Shown here piece by piece: positions 17,052-24,731 of a DNA stretch of 64,000 bases. The stretch comes from Streptomyces rhizoryzae (GTDB lineage: Bacteria > Actinomycetota > Actinomycetes > Streptomycetales > Streptomycetaceae), in NCBI RefSeq assembly GCF_023155275.1, contig NZ_JALMUV010000013.1, positions 1-64,000 of the forward strand, given 5' to 3'. The notes under the pieces are model-generated. The model searched no databases and was not told the DNA's origin. It saw nothing but the letters and a program-made list of their open reading frames with translations. Each line of letters starts with the position of its first letter. Position 1 is the stretch's first letter. The translations under genes and the position numbers were made by a program.

Positions 17052-17957
17052 GTGACCAGCCCCGGCCCACGGCCCCTGCGCCCCCGCCTGCCCTCGCCCC
17101 TCCAGCCCCTCGACGACGCGCCGTTCGCCCGCCGCGGCGTCCGCCTCGTCCTCAAGCGCGACGACCTCATCCACCCGGACCTGCCGGGCAACAAGTGGCG
17201 CAAGCTCGCCCCCAACCTCCGGGCCGCGGCCGAGGCCGGCGACCGCACCCTGCTCACCTTCGGCGGCGCGTACTCCAACCACCTGCGCGCCACGGCCGCC
17301 GCGGGCCGGCTGCTGGGCTTCGCCACCATCGGCGTGGTCCGCGGCGACGAGCTGGCCGGCGCCCCGCTGAACTGGTCCCTGGCCCGCTGCGCCGCCGACG
17401 GCATGCGCCTGCACTTCACCGACCGCGCCACCTACCGCCGCAAGGCCGAGCCGGAGGTGCTGGCCGCCCTCCGCGCGCGCTTCGGCGCCTTCCGGGTCAT
17501 ACCGGAGGGCGGCAGCAACTCCCTCGCCGCCCAGGGCTGTTCGGAGCTGGGCCGGGAGCTGCGCGGGCAGGCCGACACGGTCGCGGTGGCCTGCGGCACC
17601 GGCGGCACGCTGGCCGGTCTGGCGGCGGGCCTCGGCCCCGGCCAGCGCGCCCTGGGCGTCCCGGTCCTCAAGGGCGGCAGCCCGCACTTCCTCCATGACA
17701 CGGTCGCCGGGCTCCAGCAGGCGGCCTTCGGCGGCGTGCGCGGCGACTGGTCGCTGGCCGAGGGCTTCGACTGCGGCGGCTACGCCCGCAGCACGCCCGA
17801 ACTCGACGCGTTCGCCGACGCCTTCGAGCAGCGGCACGGCCTGCCCGTGGAGCGGGTCTACGTCGCCAAGCTGCTGTTCGCGCTGACGGCGCTGGCCGGG
17901 CGGGGCGCCTTCCCGCCGGGCAGCACCGTCGCCGCCGTCGTGACCGGCACCCCGTGA
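17052..17957 (+). CDS. PLP-dependent ACC deaminase / D-cysteine desulfhydrase family enzyme
   Basis: 301 aa. LKRDDLIHPDLPGNKWRKL near residue 37 holds the PLP lysine. GGAYSNHLRATAAAG is the carboxylate-binding loop and CGTGGTLAGL the phosphate loop. This is the fold-type II family that includes 1-aminocyclopropane-1-carboxylate deaminase and D-cysteine desulfhydrase. The annotated activity cannot be settled by sequence. The GTG start at 17052 has no obvious RBS. Confidence 0.85.
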   Translation: MTSPGPRPLRPRLPSPLQPLDDAPFARRGVRLVLKRDDLIHPDLPGNKWRKLAPNLRAAAEAGDRTLLTFGGAYSNHLRATAAAGRLLGFATIGVVRGDELAGAPLNWSLARCAADGMRLHFTDRATYRRKAEPEVLAALRARFGAFRVIPEGGSNSLAAQGCSELGRELRGQADTVAVACGTGGTLAGLAAGLGPGQRALGVPVLKGGSPHFLHDTVAGLQQAAFGGVRGDWSLAEGFDCGGYARSTPELDAFADAFEQRHGLPVERVYVAKLLFALTALAGRGAFPPGSTVAAVVTGTP

Positions 17958-17976
17958 GGGCCCGTTCGGCGGGCCG

Positions 17977-19578
17977 CTACGACGTGCCCTCCCGGTAGGC
18001 CGCGGCCTCCTCCAGGTCCAGCCGGCGCAGCAGGGTCCGCATCATCTCGTCGTCGATCCGGCGGGCGTCCCGCAGGGCGACGAAGACCCGCCGCTCGGCC
18101 TCGATCATCTCGCGGGCCAGCCGGCGGTAGGTGTCGTCGGCGGTCTCCCCGGTCACCTCGTTGACCGTGCCCAGCCGCTCCCAGACCGCGTTGCGGCGGC
18201 GCTCCAGAACGGTGCGCAGCCGGTCGGCGAGGGGGCCCGGCAGGGCGTTCCGCTCGTCCTGGAGCAGGGCGTCGAGCCGGTCCTCGGCGGCCCGCGACGC
18301 CTCGTTCTGGGCCTGCGCCTCGGCGAGCGTCTCGGCCTGGACGTCCCGGCCGGGCAGCCGCAGCGCCCGGATCAGCGGCGGCAGCGTCAGCCCCTGGACG
18401 ACGAGGGTGCCGATGACGGTGGTGAAGGTCAGGAAGAGCACGAGGTTGCGGGCCGGGAAGGGCCCGCCGCCGGGCAGCTGCGCCGGGATGGAGAAGGCGA
18501 TGGCCAGCGAGACCACCCCGCGCATCCCGGCCCAGCCGACGATGACCGGCGCGGTCCAGGTGGTGTCCGGCTCCCGGGTGCGGATCCGGGCCGAGAGCAG
18601 CCGCGGCAGGTACGTCGCGGGGAAGACCCACAGGTACCGCGCCAGCACCACCACGGCGAACACCACCGCCGCGTACGCCAGGGCCTGCGCGGTGCTGAAC
18701 GCGCCCAGCCCGCGCAGCACCACCGGCAGCTGGAGCCCGATCAGCGCGAACACCGCGGACTCCAGCACGAAGGAGACCATCTTCCACACCGCCTCCTCCT
18801 GGAGCCGGGTCTCGAAGTCCACCTGCCAGGAGCGGTGCCCGAGGTAGAGGCCGACCACCACGACGGCCAGCACCCCGGACGCCTTGACCTGCTCGGCGGC
18901 GGCGTAGGCGGTGAACGGGATGAGCAGCGAGAGGGTGTTCTCCAGGAGGGGCGAGGTGCGCAGCCGGCGCCGCAGCCAGTGCAGCGGCACCATCAGCACG
19001 ACGCCGATCCCGATGCCCCCGAGGGAAGCCAGGGCGAACTCCGACAGGCCGCTGCCCCAGGTGGCCGCCGTCCCCAGCGCGGCGGCCAGCGCCACCTTGT
19101 AGGCGGTGATCGCGGTCGCGTCGTTCACCAGCGATTCGCCCTGGAGGATCGTGGTGATCCGGTGCGGCAGCCCCAGCCGGCGGGCGATGGCGGTGGCCGC
19201 GACGGCGTCCGGCGGGGCGACCACGGCGCCCAGCACCAGTGCGGGGGCCAGCGGCAGCCCCGGGATCACCAGGTAGGCGGCGTACCCGACGGCCAGCGTC
19301 GCGAACAGCACGTAGCCCACCGAGAGCAGCGCCACCGGCCGCAGGTTGGCCCGCAGGTCCAGGTAGGAGCTGTCCAGCGCGGCGGTGTGCAGCAGCGGGG
19401 GCAGCACCAGCGGCAGCACGATGTGCGGATCGAGCGGGTAGGCGGGGACGCCCGGGAGGTAGGAGGCGCCCAGCCCCGCGGCGACCAGCAGCAGCGGCGC
19501 CGGCACCGGCGTCCGCCGCGCCAGCCCGGCCACCCCCGCACTGCCCGCCACCAGCAGCAACAACGGCATCACGTTCAC
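17977..19578 (-). CDS. CPA1-family sodium/proton antiporter
   Basis: About 533 aa. It has roughly 12 membrane helices with ALDSSYLDLRANLRP, VVAPPDAVAA, GESLVNDATA (the ND motif of electroneutral antiporters) and GWAGMRGVVSLAIAFSIP. A cytosolic C-terminal helical tail follows. The start is GTG at 19578 (or ATG at 19569) behind GGGGA. It exports Na+ or other cations in exchange for H+. It is divergent from a UBP zinc-finger gene, a pairing that suggests regulation by that protein. Confidence 0.93.
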   Translation of the reverse strand: MNVMPLLLLVAGSAGVAGLARRTPVPAPLLLVAAGLGASYLPGVPAYPLDPHIVLPLVLPPLLHTAALDSSYLDLRANLRPVALLSVGYVLFATLAVGYAAYLVIPGLPLAPALVLGAVVAPPDAVAATAIARRLGLPHRITTILQGESLVNDATAITAYKVALAAALGTAATWGSGLSEFALASLGGIGIGVVLMVPLHWLRRRLRTSPLLENTLSLLIPFTAYAAAEQVKASGVLAVVVVGLYLGHRSWQVDFETRLQEEAVWKMVSFVLESAVFALIGLQLPVVLRGLGAFSTAQALAYAAVVFAVVVLARYLWVFPATYLPRLLSARIRTREPDTTWTAPVIVGWAGMRGVVSLAIAFSIPAQLPGGGPFPARNLVLFLTFTTVIGTLVVQGLTLPPLIRALRLPGRDVQAETLAEAQAQNEASRAAEDRLDALLQDERNALPGPLADRLRTVLERRRNAVWERLGTVNEVTGETADDTYRRLAREMIEAERRVFVALRDARRIDDEMMRTLLRRLDLEEAAAYREGTS

Positions 19579-19718
19579 GCCCGCACCGTCCCCACACAAC
19601 TCCCCCGCCGGCCGTCCCGGCGATCTAACCTGGCCATCATGAGCGAGCGCAGCGAACGGATCATCCGAAGGCGGGGCGCGCCCGGTGCGGGCGGGGCCGG
19701 GCGGAGCGGGGTGCCGGC

Positions 19719-19979
19719 ATGACCGACTGCGCGCACGCCTCCGGTCTGCCGGACCCCGAACCGGCGCCGCTGAGCGAGACCTGCCGGGAGTGCCTGGCCG
19801 CCGGCAGCCACCCGGTGCAGCTGCGGCTGTGCCTGGTGTGCGGGTACGTCGGCTGCTGCGACTCCTCGCCGTACCGCCACGCCACCGGGCACTTCCACGA
19901 GACCGGCCACCCGGTGATGCGGTCCTTCGAGCCGGGCGCCTCGTGGCGGTGGTGCTTCGTGGACGAGGTGCTGGTCTGA
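19719..19979 (+). CDS. UBP-type zinc finger protein
   Basis: 86 aa. Cys/His spacing (CAH, CRECLAAGSH, CLVCGYVGCCDSS, HATGHFHETGHP) gives the cross-braced zinc finger of the UBP/ZnF type, followed by WRWCFVDEVLV. In eukaryotes this domain binds ubiquitin C-termini; bacteria lack ubiquitin, so its ligand here is unknown. It is divergent from a CPA1 antiporter. The ATG overlaps the TGA of a 27-codon ORF (19639-19722). Confidence 0.9.
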   Translation: MTDCAHASGLPDPEPAPLSETCRECLAAGSHPVQLRLCLVCGYVGCCDSSPYRHATGHFHETGHPVMRSFEPGASWRWCFVDEVLV

Positions 19980-20045
19980 GCCCGCGCGGCGGCGGGCGGG
20001 GCACCGCCGTCGGCCCCGCCGGGGCGCCGGTCTAGCCTGTGCGGC

Positions 20046-20534
20046 ATGATCCGCGAAGCGACACCCGACGACGTCCCCGACATCCTCGCCATGATCGGCG
20101 AACTCGCCGCCTACGAACGGGCCGCCGAGGCCGCGCAGGCCACCGAGCCGCAGCTGAAGGAGGCGCTGTTCGGCCCCCAGCCGGCCGCCTTCGCGCTGAT
20201 CGCCGAGGACGCCGGTACACCGGTCGGTTTCGCCCTGTGGTTCCGGAACTTCTCCACCTGGACGGGCACGCACGGTGTCTACCTGGAGGACCTCTACGTA
20301 CGCCCCGAGGCGCGCGGCGGCGGCCACGGCAAGGCGCTGATGGCGGCCCTGGCCCGGATCTGCGTGGCGCGCGGCTACCAGCGTTTCGAGTGGTCGGTCC
20401 TGGACTGGAACGAACCGTCCATCGGTTTTTACCGGTCCATCGGCGCCCGCCCCATGGACGAATGGACCGTCTTCCGGCTCACTGGAGGGGCGCTGCACAC
20501 GCTCGCGGAGACCGCGCCCGCCAACGGAGCGTGA
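20046..20534 (+). CDS. GNAT-family N-acetyltransferase
   Basis: 162 aa. The acetyl-CoA loop appears in LEDLYVRPEARGGGHGKALM (residues about 80-99), with FEWSVLDWNEPSIGFYRSIGA following, a pattern of spermidine/diamine-type GNATs. It is cytosolic and the amine substrate is uncertain. It has no RBS and may be leaderless. It sits just before the prsH-sigH promoter region. Confidence 0.9.
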   Translation: MIREATPDDVPDILAMIGELAAYERAAEAAQATEPQLKEALFGPQPAAFALIAEDAGTPVGFALWFRNFSTWTGTHGVYLEDLYVRPEARGGGHGKALMAALARICVARGYQRFEWSVLDWNEPSIGFYRSIGARPMDEWTVFRLTGGALHTLAETAPANGA

Positions 20535-20838
20535 CCGAACGCGATTTGACGGCGCAGACCCCTACCACCGTCCGTGCCCGAGGTTTTACACTCTGTAACA
20601 GACGCGCCGCCGGCGAGCCGGCCGTCGCCGTCCGGACGGCTGCCCTGCTCCTTCCGGGCGACACCGGCCCGCCGATCGCGATAGCGTCACAGCCGAACCA
20701 CGACCCGCGCCGGATCGTTCTCCTTGCACCAGGCGGGAGAGCCGCCCGGCACGGATACCCCGAAGTACGCGAAGTACGCGAACGCAAGAGCTTCAACGCA
20801 TTCCAGCTCTACCAGCTTGTGCCACCTTGGAGGTGAGG
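20535..20838 (+). promoter_or_regulatory. leader and promoter region of prsH-sigH
   Basis: 304 bp without a gene, containing low-GC stretches such as GGTTTTACACTCTGTAAC (20582-20599). Multiple promoters are known ahead of sigH operons in Streptomyces. I could not assign individual -10/-35 elements with confidence. Confidence 0.55.
20761..20787 (+). repeat. tandem 9-bp repeats before prsH
   Basis: Two perfect copies of CGAAGTACG (20761-20769, 20770-20778) and a third degenerate one (CGAACGCAA) lie 50-80 bp upstream of prsH. Function is unknown. Confidence 0.75.
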
Positions 20839-21252
20839 GTGTCCCAGATCGCAGGCGAGCCCGGGACTCAGGACTTCGTGGAAGTCCGTCTGCCCGCTGC
20901 GGGTGCCTACCTGTCCGTGCTGCGAACGGCCACGGCCGGGCTCGCAGCCCGCTTGGACTTCACCCTCGACGAGATCGAGGATCTGCGCATCGCGGTCGAC
21001 GAGGCGTGCGCGATCCTGCTGCAACAGGCCGTCCCCGGCTCCGTGCTCAGCTGCGTCTTCAAGCTCATCGACGACGCGCTGCTGGTGACGGTGTCGGCCC
21101 CGACGACCGACGGCCGCGCCCCGGAGCGCGACACCTTCGCCTGGACGGTGCTCTCCGCACTGGCCGGCAAGGTCGATTCCGACGTCGCCGAGGACCGCAC
21201 GGTCACCATCAGTCTGTACAAGGAGCGCGGCGCCGGTCCCGGACCGTCATGA
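20839..21252 (+). CDS. prsH: RsbW-like anti-sigma factor (antagonist of SigH)
   Basis: 137 aa from the GTG at 20839 behind GGAGG. The GHKL ATPase/kinase fold shows LDEIEDLRIAVDEACAILL (the conserved N-box Glu/Asp-Glu-Ala pattern), characteristic of RsbW/SpoIIAB anti-sigma factors. It should bind and inhibit the sigma factor encoded next and is released by an anti-anti-sigma partner not present here. Its stop overlaps the ATG of a seven-codon ORF. In S. coelicolor the equivalent is PrsH (UshX/RshA). Confidence 0.9.
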   Translation: MSQIAGEPGTQDFVEVRLPAAGAYLSVLRTATAGLAARLDFTLDEIEDLRIAVDEACAILLQQAVPGSVLSCVFKLIDDALLVTVSAPTTDGRAPERDTFAWTVLSALAGKVDSDVAEDRTVTISLYKERGAGPGPS

Positions 21253-21272
21253 CCGAACAGGGGGCCCCGTGA
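21249..21272 (+). other. seven-codon mini-ORF bridging prsH and sigH
   Basis: ATG ACC GAA CAG GGG GCC CCG TGA. Its ATG overlaps the prsH stop as ATGA and its stop overlaps the sigH GTG as GTGA. It could relay terminating ribosomes from prsH to sigH. Whether it is translated is unknown. Confidence 0.4.
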
Positions 21273-22258
21273 AAGATCTCGAAGGCGGCGCGAGGATGGC
21301 GGCGGGCGCGGTCATCCCCGAGCAGCATGTCCGGCCGCACCCGGTGGGCGCGGACGACCACGGCGGCAGGTTGGACGCGGAGCAGGCGGAGCGGGCGGAC
21401 CACATGGACCACAGCGAGCAGCAGGACGAGCGCGCGGACCGGCAGAGTCCGCCGGCCTCCGGCGACCGGCCCCGGGACGGGCAGGCCCCGGAGCCGGCGG
21501 CGGCGCAGGACCGCGGCGGCGCCCGCGCGATGTTCTACGAGCTGCGCAAGCTCCCGGACGGCTCCCCGGAGCGCGCCGAGCTGCGCAACACCCTCGTACG
21601 GATGCACCTGCCGCTGGTCGAGCACCTGGCCCGGCGGTTCCGCAACCGCGGTGAGCCGCTCGACGACCTCACCCAGGTCGCCACGATCGGTCTGATCAAG
21701 TCGGTGGACCGGTTCGACCCGGAGCGCGGCGTGGAGTTCTCCACGTACGCCACGCCCACCGTCGTCGGCGAGATCAAGCGGCACTTCCGCGACAAGGGCT
21801 GGGCGGTCCGCGTCCCGCGCCGCCTCCAGGAGCTGCGGCTGTCGCTGACCACCGCGACCGCGGAGCTGTCCCAGCGGCACGGCCGGGCGCCCACGGTGCA
21901 CGAGCTGGCCGAGCACCTGAGCATCTCGGAGGAGGAGGTGCTGGAGGGCCTGGAGTCCGCGAACGCCTACAGCACCCTCTCCCTGGACGTCCCGGACACC
22001 GACGACGAGTCCCCGGCGGTCGCCGACACGCTCGGCGCGGAGGACGAGGCGCTGGAGGGCGTGGAGTACCGCGAGTCCCTCAAGCCGCTGCTGGAGGACC
22101 TGCCGCCGCGCGAGAAGAAGATCCTGCTGCTGCGGTTCTTCGGCAACATGACCCAGTCCCAGATCGCCCAGGAGGTCGGCATCTCCCAGATGCACGTCTC
22201 GCGCCTCCTGGCCCGCACCCTGGCCCAACTCCGCGACAAACTCCTCGTCGAGGAGTAA
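21269..22258 (+). CDS. sigH: stress-response RNA polymerase sigma factor of the SigB/SigF group
   Basis: 329 aa. A low-complexity acidic N-terminal extension of about 85 residues precedes region 2 (HLPLVEHLARRFRNRGEPLDDLTQVATIGLIKSVDRF, FSTYATPTVVGEIKRHFRDK), region 3 and region 4 (LPPREKKILLLRFFGNMTQSQIAQEVGISQMHVSRLLARTL). S. coelicolor SigH governs osmotic stress and septation and exists as several N-terminally different forms; in-frame ATGs at 21296 and later would allow this. It is coupled to the anti-sigma gene upstream. Confidence 0.93.
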   Translation: MKDLEGGARMAAGAVIPEQHVRPHPVGADDHGGRLDAEQAERADHMDHSEQQDERADRQSPPASGDRPRDGQAPEPAAAQDRGGARAMFYELRKLPDGSPERAELRNTLVRMHLPLVEHLARRFRNRGEPLDDLTQVATIGLIKSVDRFDPERGVEFSTYATPTVVGEIKRHFRDKGWAVRVPRRLQELRLSLTTATAELSQRHGRAPTVHELAEHLSISEEEVLEGLESANAYSTLSLDVPDTDDESPAVADTLGAEDEALEGVEYRESLKPLLEDLPPREKKILLLRFFGNMTQSQIAQEVGISQMHVSRLLARTLAQLRDKLLVEE

Positions 22259-22434
22259 CCCCCACCCGAAAAGCCCCACCGGCCCCCGACCCGGCCGGCC
22301 CAGGCCCCCACCCCGGGGCCCGCCCGCCGACTGGGCTGCCACGACCCGTCTCGGGCCCCGCTCGGCAGTCGAGCTGCCACGCCCGTGCCGGGGACCCCGC
22401 CCGGCGGCCCCGGCCCGCGGTGGCCGGTACGGGC

Positions 22435-22896
22435 CTACGGTGCTTCGCGCGGCCCGATGCCGAGGGCCGTGGTGGCCGTCGGGTTGACCAGCAGGACGAG
22501 CACGACCACCGCGGCCACCGCCAGCGCGGCCCCGGCGGCGATCAGCGCCCCGCCGCCCTTCACCAGCGTCCAGGCGACCGGCAGCGCCACGATCTGGGTG
22601 ATCAGCGAGGGCCCCCGGCTCCACCGGCGGCGCAGCCACAGGCCCCGCGCGGCGACCAGCGGCAGCAGCGCCAGCGCCAGGATCGTCACCCCGCCCATCT
22701 CCGCCTGCTGCGGGCTGTCGGGCGACCCGGTCAGCCCGTCGATCAGCATGTACGCGCCGAGGGCGGCCAGCGCCAGCCCCTCGACGGCGGTGAGTGCCGC
22801 GGCGGCGCTCAGCCGGGCGGGGCGCGGGCCGGCCGGCTCGGCCACCGCGGGGGCGCCGGCGGCTCGCTTCGGGGACTGCTTCTGCTGACTGGTCAC
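22435..22896 (-). CDS. small integral membrane protein, unknown function
   Basis: 153 aa from the GTG at 22896. A basic, Pro/Ala-rich N-terminus (MTSQQKQSPKR) is followed by four predicted membrane helices with LTAVEGLALAALGAYMLIDGLTG and RRRWSRGPSLITQIVALPVAWTLVKGG. It is divergent from a lipid kinase gene and convergent with sigH. Conserved neighbours of sigH include similar membrane proteins. No enzymatic motif is visible. Confidence 0.8.
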   Translation of the reverse strand: MTSQQKQSPKRAAGAPAVAEPAGPRPARLSAAAALTAVEGLALAALGAYMLIDGLTGSPDSPQQAEMGGVTILALALLPLVAARGLWLRRRWSRGPSLITQIVALPVAWTLVKGGGALIAAGAALAVAAVVVLVLLVNPTATTALGIGPREAP

Positions 22897-22991
22897 CCCA
22901 GCAGGGTAGCGCCGGGCCCCGGCCGGTCCCGGGCCGCCCGCACCGTGGACAGGGACGAGGCCGGTACCGGCAGGTAGGTACGCTGCTGCAT

Positions 22992-23975
22992 ATGCGCGCA
23001 CTTCTCGTGGTCAATCCCGCTGCCACCACCACGAGTGCCCGTACCCGTGAGGTACTCGCCCATGCACTGGCCAGCGACCTCAAACTGGAGGTCGCCGAGA
23101 CGCGGTACCGCGGGCACGCCCGCGACCTGGCCCGGGAGGCCGCCGAGGGCGGGGAGACCGACCTGGTGGTGGCGCTCGGCGGCGACGGCACGGTCAACGA
23201 GGTCGTGAACGGCCTGCTGTCCACCGGCCCCGACCCGGAGTCGCACCCCCGGCTCGCGGTGGTCCCCGGGGGCTCCACCAATGTCTTCGCGCGCGCCCTG
23301 GGCCTGCCCAACGACGTCGTGGAGGCCACCGGCGCCCTGCTGGACGCGCTGCGCGACCGCAGCGAGCGCACGGTCGGGCTGGGCCTGGCGTCGGGCACGC
23401 CGGGCAGCGCCGACGAGGGGGTGCCGCCCCGCTGGTTCACCTTCTGCGCGGGTTTCGGCTTCGACGCGGGCGTGGTCGGCCGGGTCGAGCAGCAGCGCGA
23501 GCGCGGCAAGCGCTCCACCCACGCCCTCTACGTGCGACAGGTCGTACGGCAGTTCCTGGGCGAGGCCAACCGCCGCCGGGGCTCCATCACGCTCGAACGG
23601 CCGGGCGAGGAGCCGGGGACCACGCAGACCACCGAGAACCTCGCGATGTCGATAATCTGCAACACCGCGCCGTGGTCGTACCTGGGCAACCGCCCGATCT
23701 ACCCGTCGCCGGACGCGTCCTTCGACACGGCCCTGGACCTCTTCGCGCTGGACAAGTTCTCGGTGCCGGCGGTGACCCGGTACGCGTCCCAGCTCCTGGC
23801 GTCCACACCGGAGCGCGGCCCACGGGGCAAGCACGTCCTCTCCCTGCATGACCTCACCGACTTCACCTTGCATTCACAGGTTCCGCTGCCGTTTCAGATG
23901 GACGGTGACCACTTGGGACTGCGGACGAGTGTGACGTTCACAGGCGTACGCCGTGCACTGCGTGTGATTGTGTGA
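22992..23975 (+). CDS. diacylglycerol kinase-family lipid kinase
   Basis: 327 aa. MRALLVVNPAATTTSARTREV opens the DAGK catalytic domain, and ALGGDGTVNEVVNGL at about 75-90 is the nucleotide-binding GGDGT motif. VVPGGSTNVFARALGLP follows. The C-terminal half is a YegS/BmrU-type beta-sandwich ending QMDGDHLG. It phosphorylates a lipid such as diacylglycerol. The upstream frame extension is discarded because it antisense-overlaps the divergent membrane gene. Confidence 0.92.
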   Translation: MRALLVVNPAATTTSARTREVLAHALASDLKLEVAETRYRGHARDLAREAAEGGETDLVVALGGDGTVNEVVNGLLSTGPDPESHPRLAVVPGGSTNVFARALGLPNDVVEATGALLDALRDRSERTVGLGLASGTPGSADEGVPPRWFTFCAGFGFDAGVVGRVEQQRERGKRSTHALYVRQVVRQFLGEANRRRGSITLERPGEEPGTTQTTENLAMSIICNTAPWSYLGNRPIYPSPDASFDTALDLFALDKFSVPAVTRYASQLLASTPERGPRGKHVLSLHDLTDFTLHSQVPLPFQMDGDHLGLRTSVTFTGVRRALRVIV

Positions 23976-24295
23976 GCAGTAGGGCCTAAAGTCCTTTCAC
24001 TCGAACGTTTAGGCTGGCTTCCACCCCCTGGAATGACGGCTGTGAGCTAGGCGACACCAAGGAATCAAAAAAAAGTTTCCGGAAGGGGTTGTATCCGCCG
24101 CCGAGGTTTGCGAGTCTCTTCATGGCGATCGGGACGGCCGCTTTACCGGCCCCCTTGAGAGCCCGAATCCTCCTCCTCATCCCACAGGACCGCACCAGTC
24201 CTTGACTGGCTTTCGGCCCTTCCCTTGTGGAGGGATTCGTGAAAGCGTTCACATTCACAAGCAACGTTCCCGTCACACGAGGAGATGGAGCAGCC
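23976..24295 (+). promoter_or_regulatory. long leader/promoter region of wblE
   Basis: 320 bp without a credible gene and with GC clearly below the neighbourhood. It includes an eight-A tract (24067-24074) next to TTTCCGGAAG, and a CRP-like palindrome at 24238-24253. A weaker TGTGA-N6-CGACA lies at 24041-24056. An opposing ORF at 23986-24297 is considered spurious. Confidence 0.6.
24238..24253. promoter_or_regulatory. CRP-like palindrome 43 bp before wblE
   Basis: CGTGA-AAGCGT-TCACA matches the CRP half-site pattern TGTGA-N6-TCACA at 9 of 10 positions and includes a perfect GTGAA-N4-TTCAC inverted repeat. Mycobacterial whiB1, the wblE orthologue, is CRP-controlled, which makes the match interesting. 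No binding data. Confidence 0.5.
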
Positions 24296-24553
24296 ATGGA
24301 CTGGCGTCACCGCGCCGTTTGCCGCGAAGAAGACCCCGAGCTCTTCTTCCCCATCGGCAACACCGGTCCCGCGCTGCTGCAGATCGAGGAAGCCAAGGCC
24401 GTCTGCCGCCGCTGCCCCGTCATGGAGCAGTGCCTGCAGTGGGCGCTCGAGTCCGGCCAGGACTCGGGCGTCTGGGGTGGTCTGAGCGAGGACGAGCGCC
24501 GCGCGATGAAGCGCCGTGCAGCTCGCAACCGGGCGCGCAACGCCAGCGCCTGA
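24296..24553 (+). CDS. wblE: WhiB-like iron-sulfur transcription factor
   Basis: 85 aa. Four conserved cysteines, Cys9, Cys37, Cys40 and Cys46 (AVC and CRRCPVMEQC), ligate a 4Fe-4S cluster. GVWGG at 58-62 and the basic tail MKRRAARNRARN complete the Wbl plan. It corresponds to the Streptomyces WblE/mycobacterial WhiB1 group, which senses NO or redox state and binds the primary sigma factor. The ATG at 24296 gives the family length; a GTG at 24227 would add an unlikely extension. Confidence 0.97.
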   Translation: MDWRHRAVCREEDPELFFPIGNTGPALLQIEEAKAVCRRCPVMEQCLQWALESGQDSGVWGGLSEDERRAMKRRAARNRARNASA

Positions 24554-24648
24554 GCCAGCCTCCCCGTGGCCCCCGAGCCGCAGCGCGCAGTACCTTCGAT
24601 GCCCGCCCGGAGCTGAGACCCGGTCGTGACCGCATCGCAATAGCTTTG

Positions 24649-24676
24649 AGCCCCGGACCGACACCGGTCCGGGGCT
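24649..24676. terminator. terminator between wblE and the histidine kinase gene
   Basis: A perfect 12-bp stem (24649-24660 with 24665-24676) and an ACAC loop are followed by TTGTTGCT. It lies between convergent genes and could serve both. Confidence 0.85.
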
Positions 24677-24731
24677 TGTTGCTGTCCTGGTCCGAGACCG
24701 GCCTCCCCGGGAGGGGCGGCCGACCGGGCGG

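Noticed and set aside
20016..20038. CCGGTCTAGCCTG near the GNAT start resembling dre
   Set aside because: The left half fits but the right half does not; at least six of 16 positions differ from the consensus.
23986..24297. 103-codon minus-strand ORF opposite the wblE leader
   Set aside because: No RBS, no family resemblance, and it covers the regulatory region and start of wblE on the other strand.
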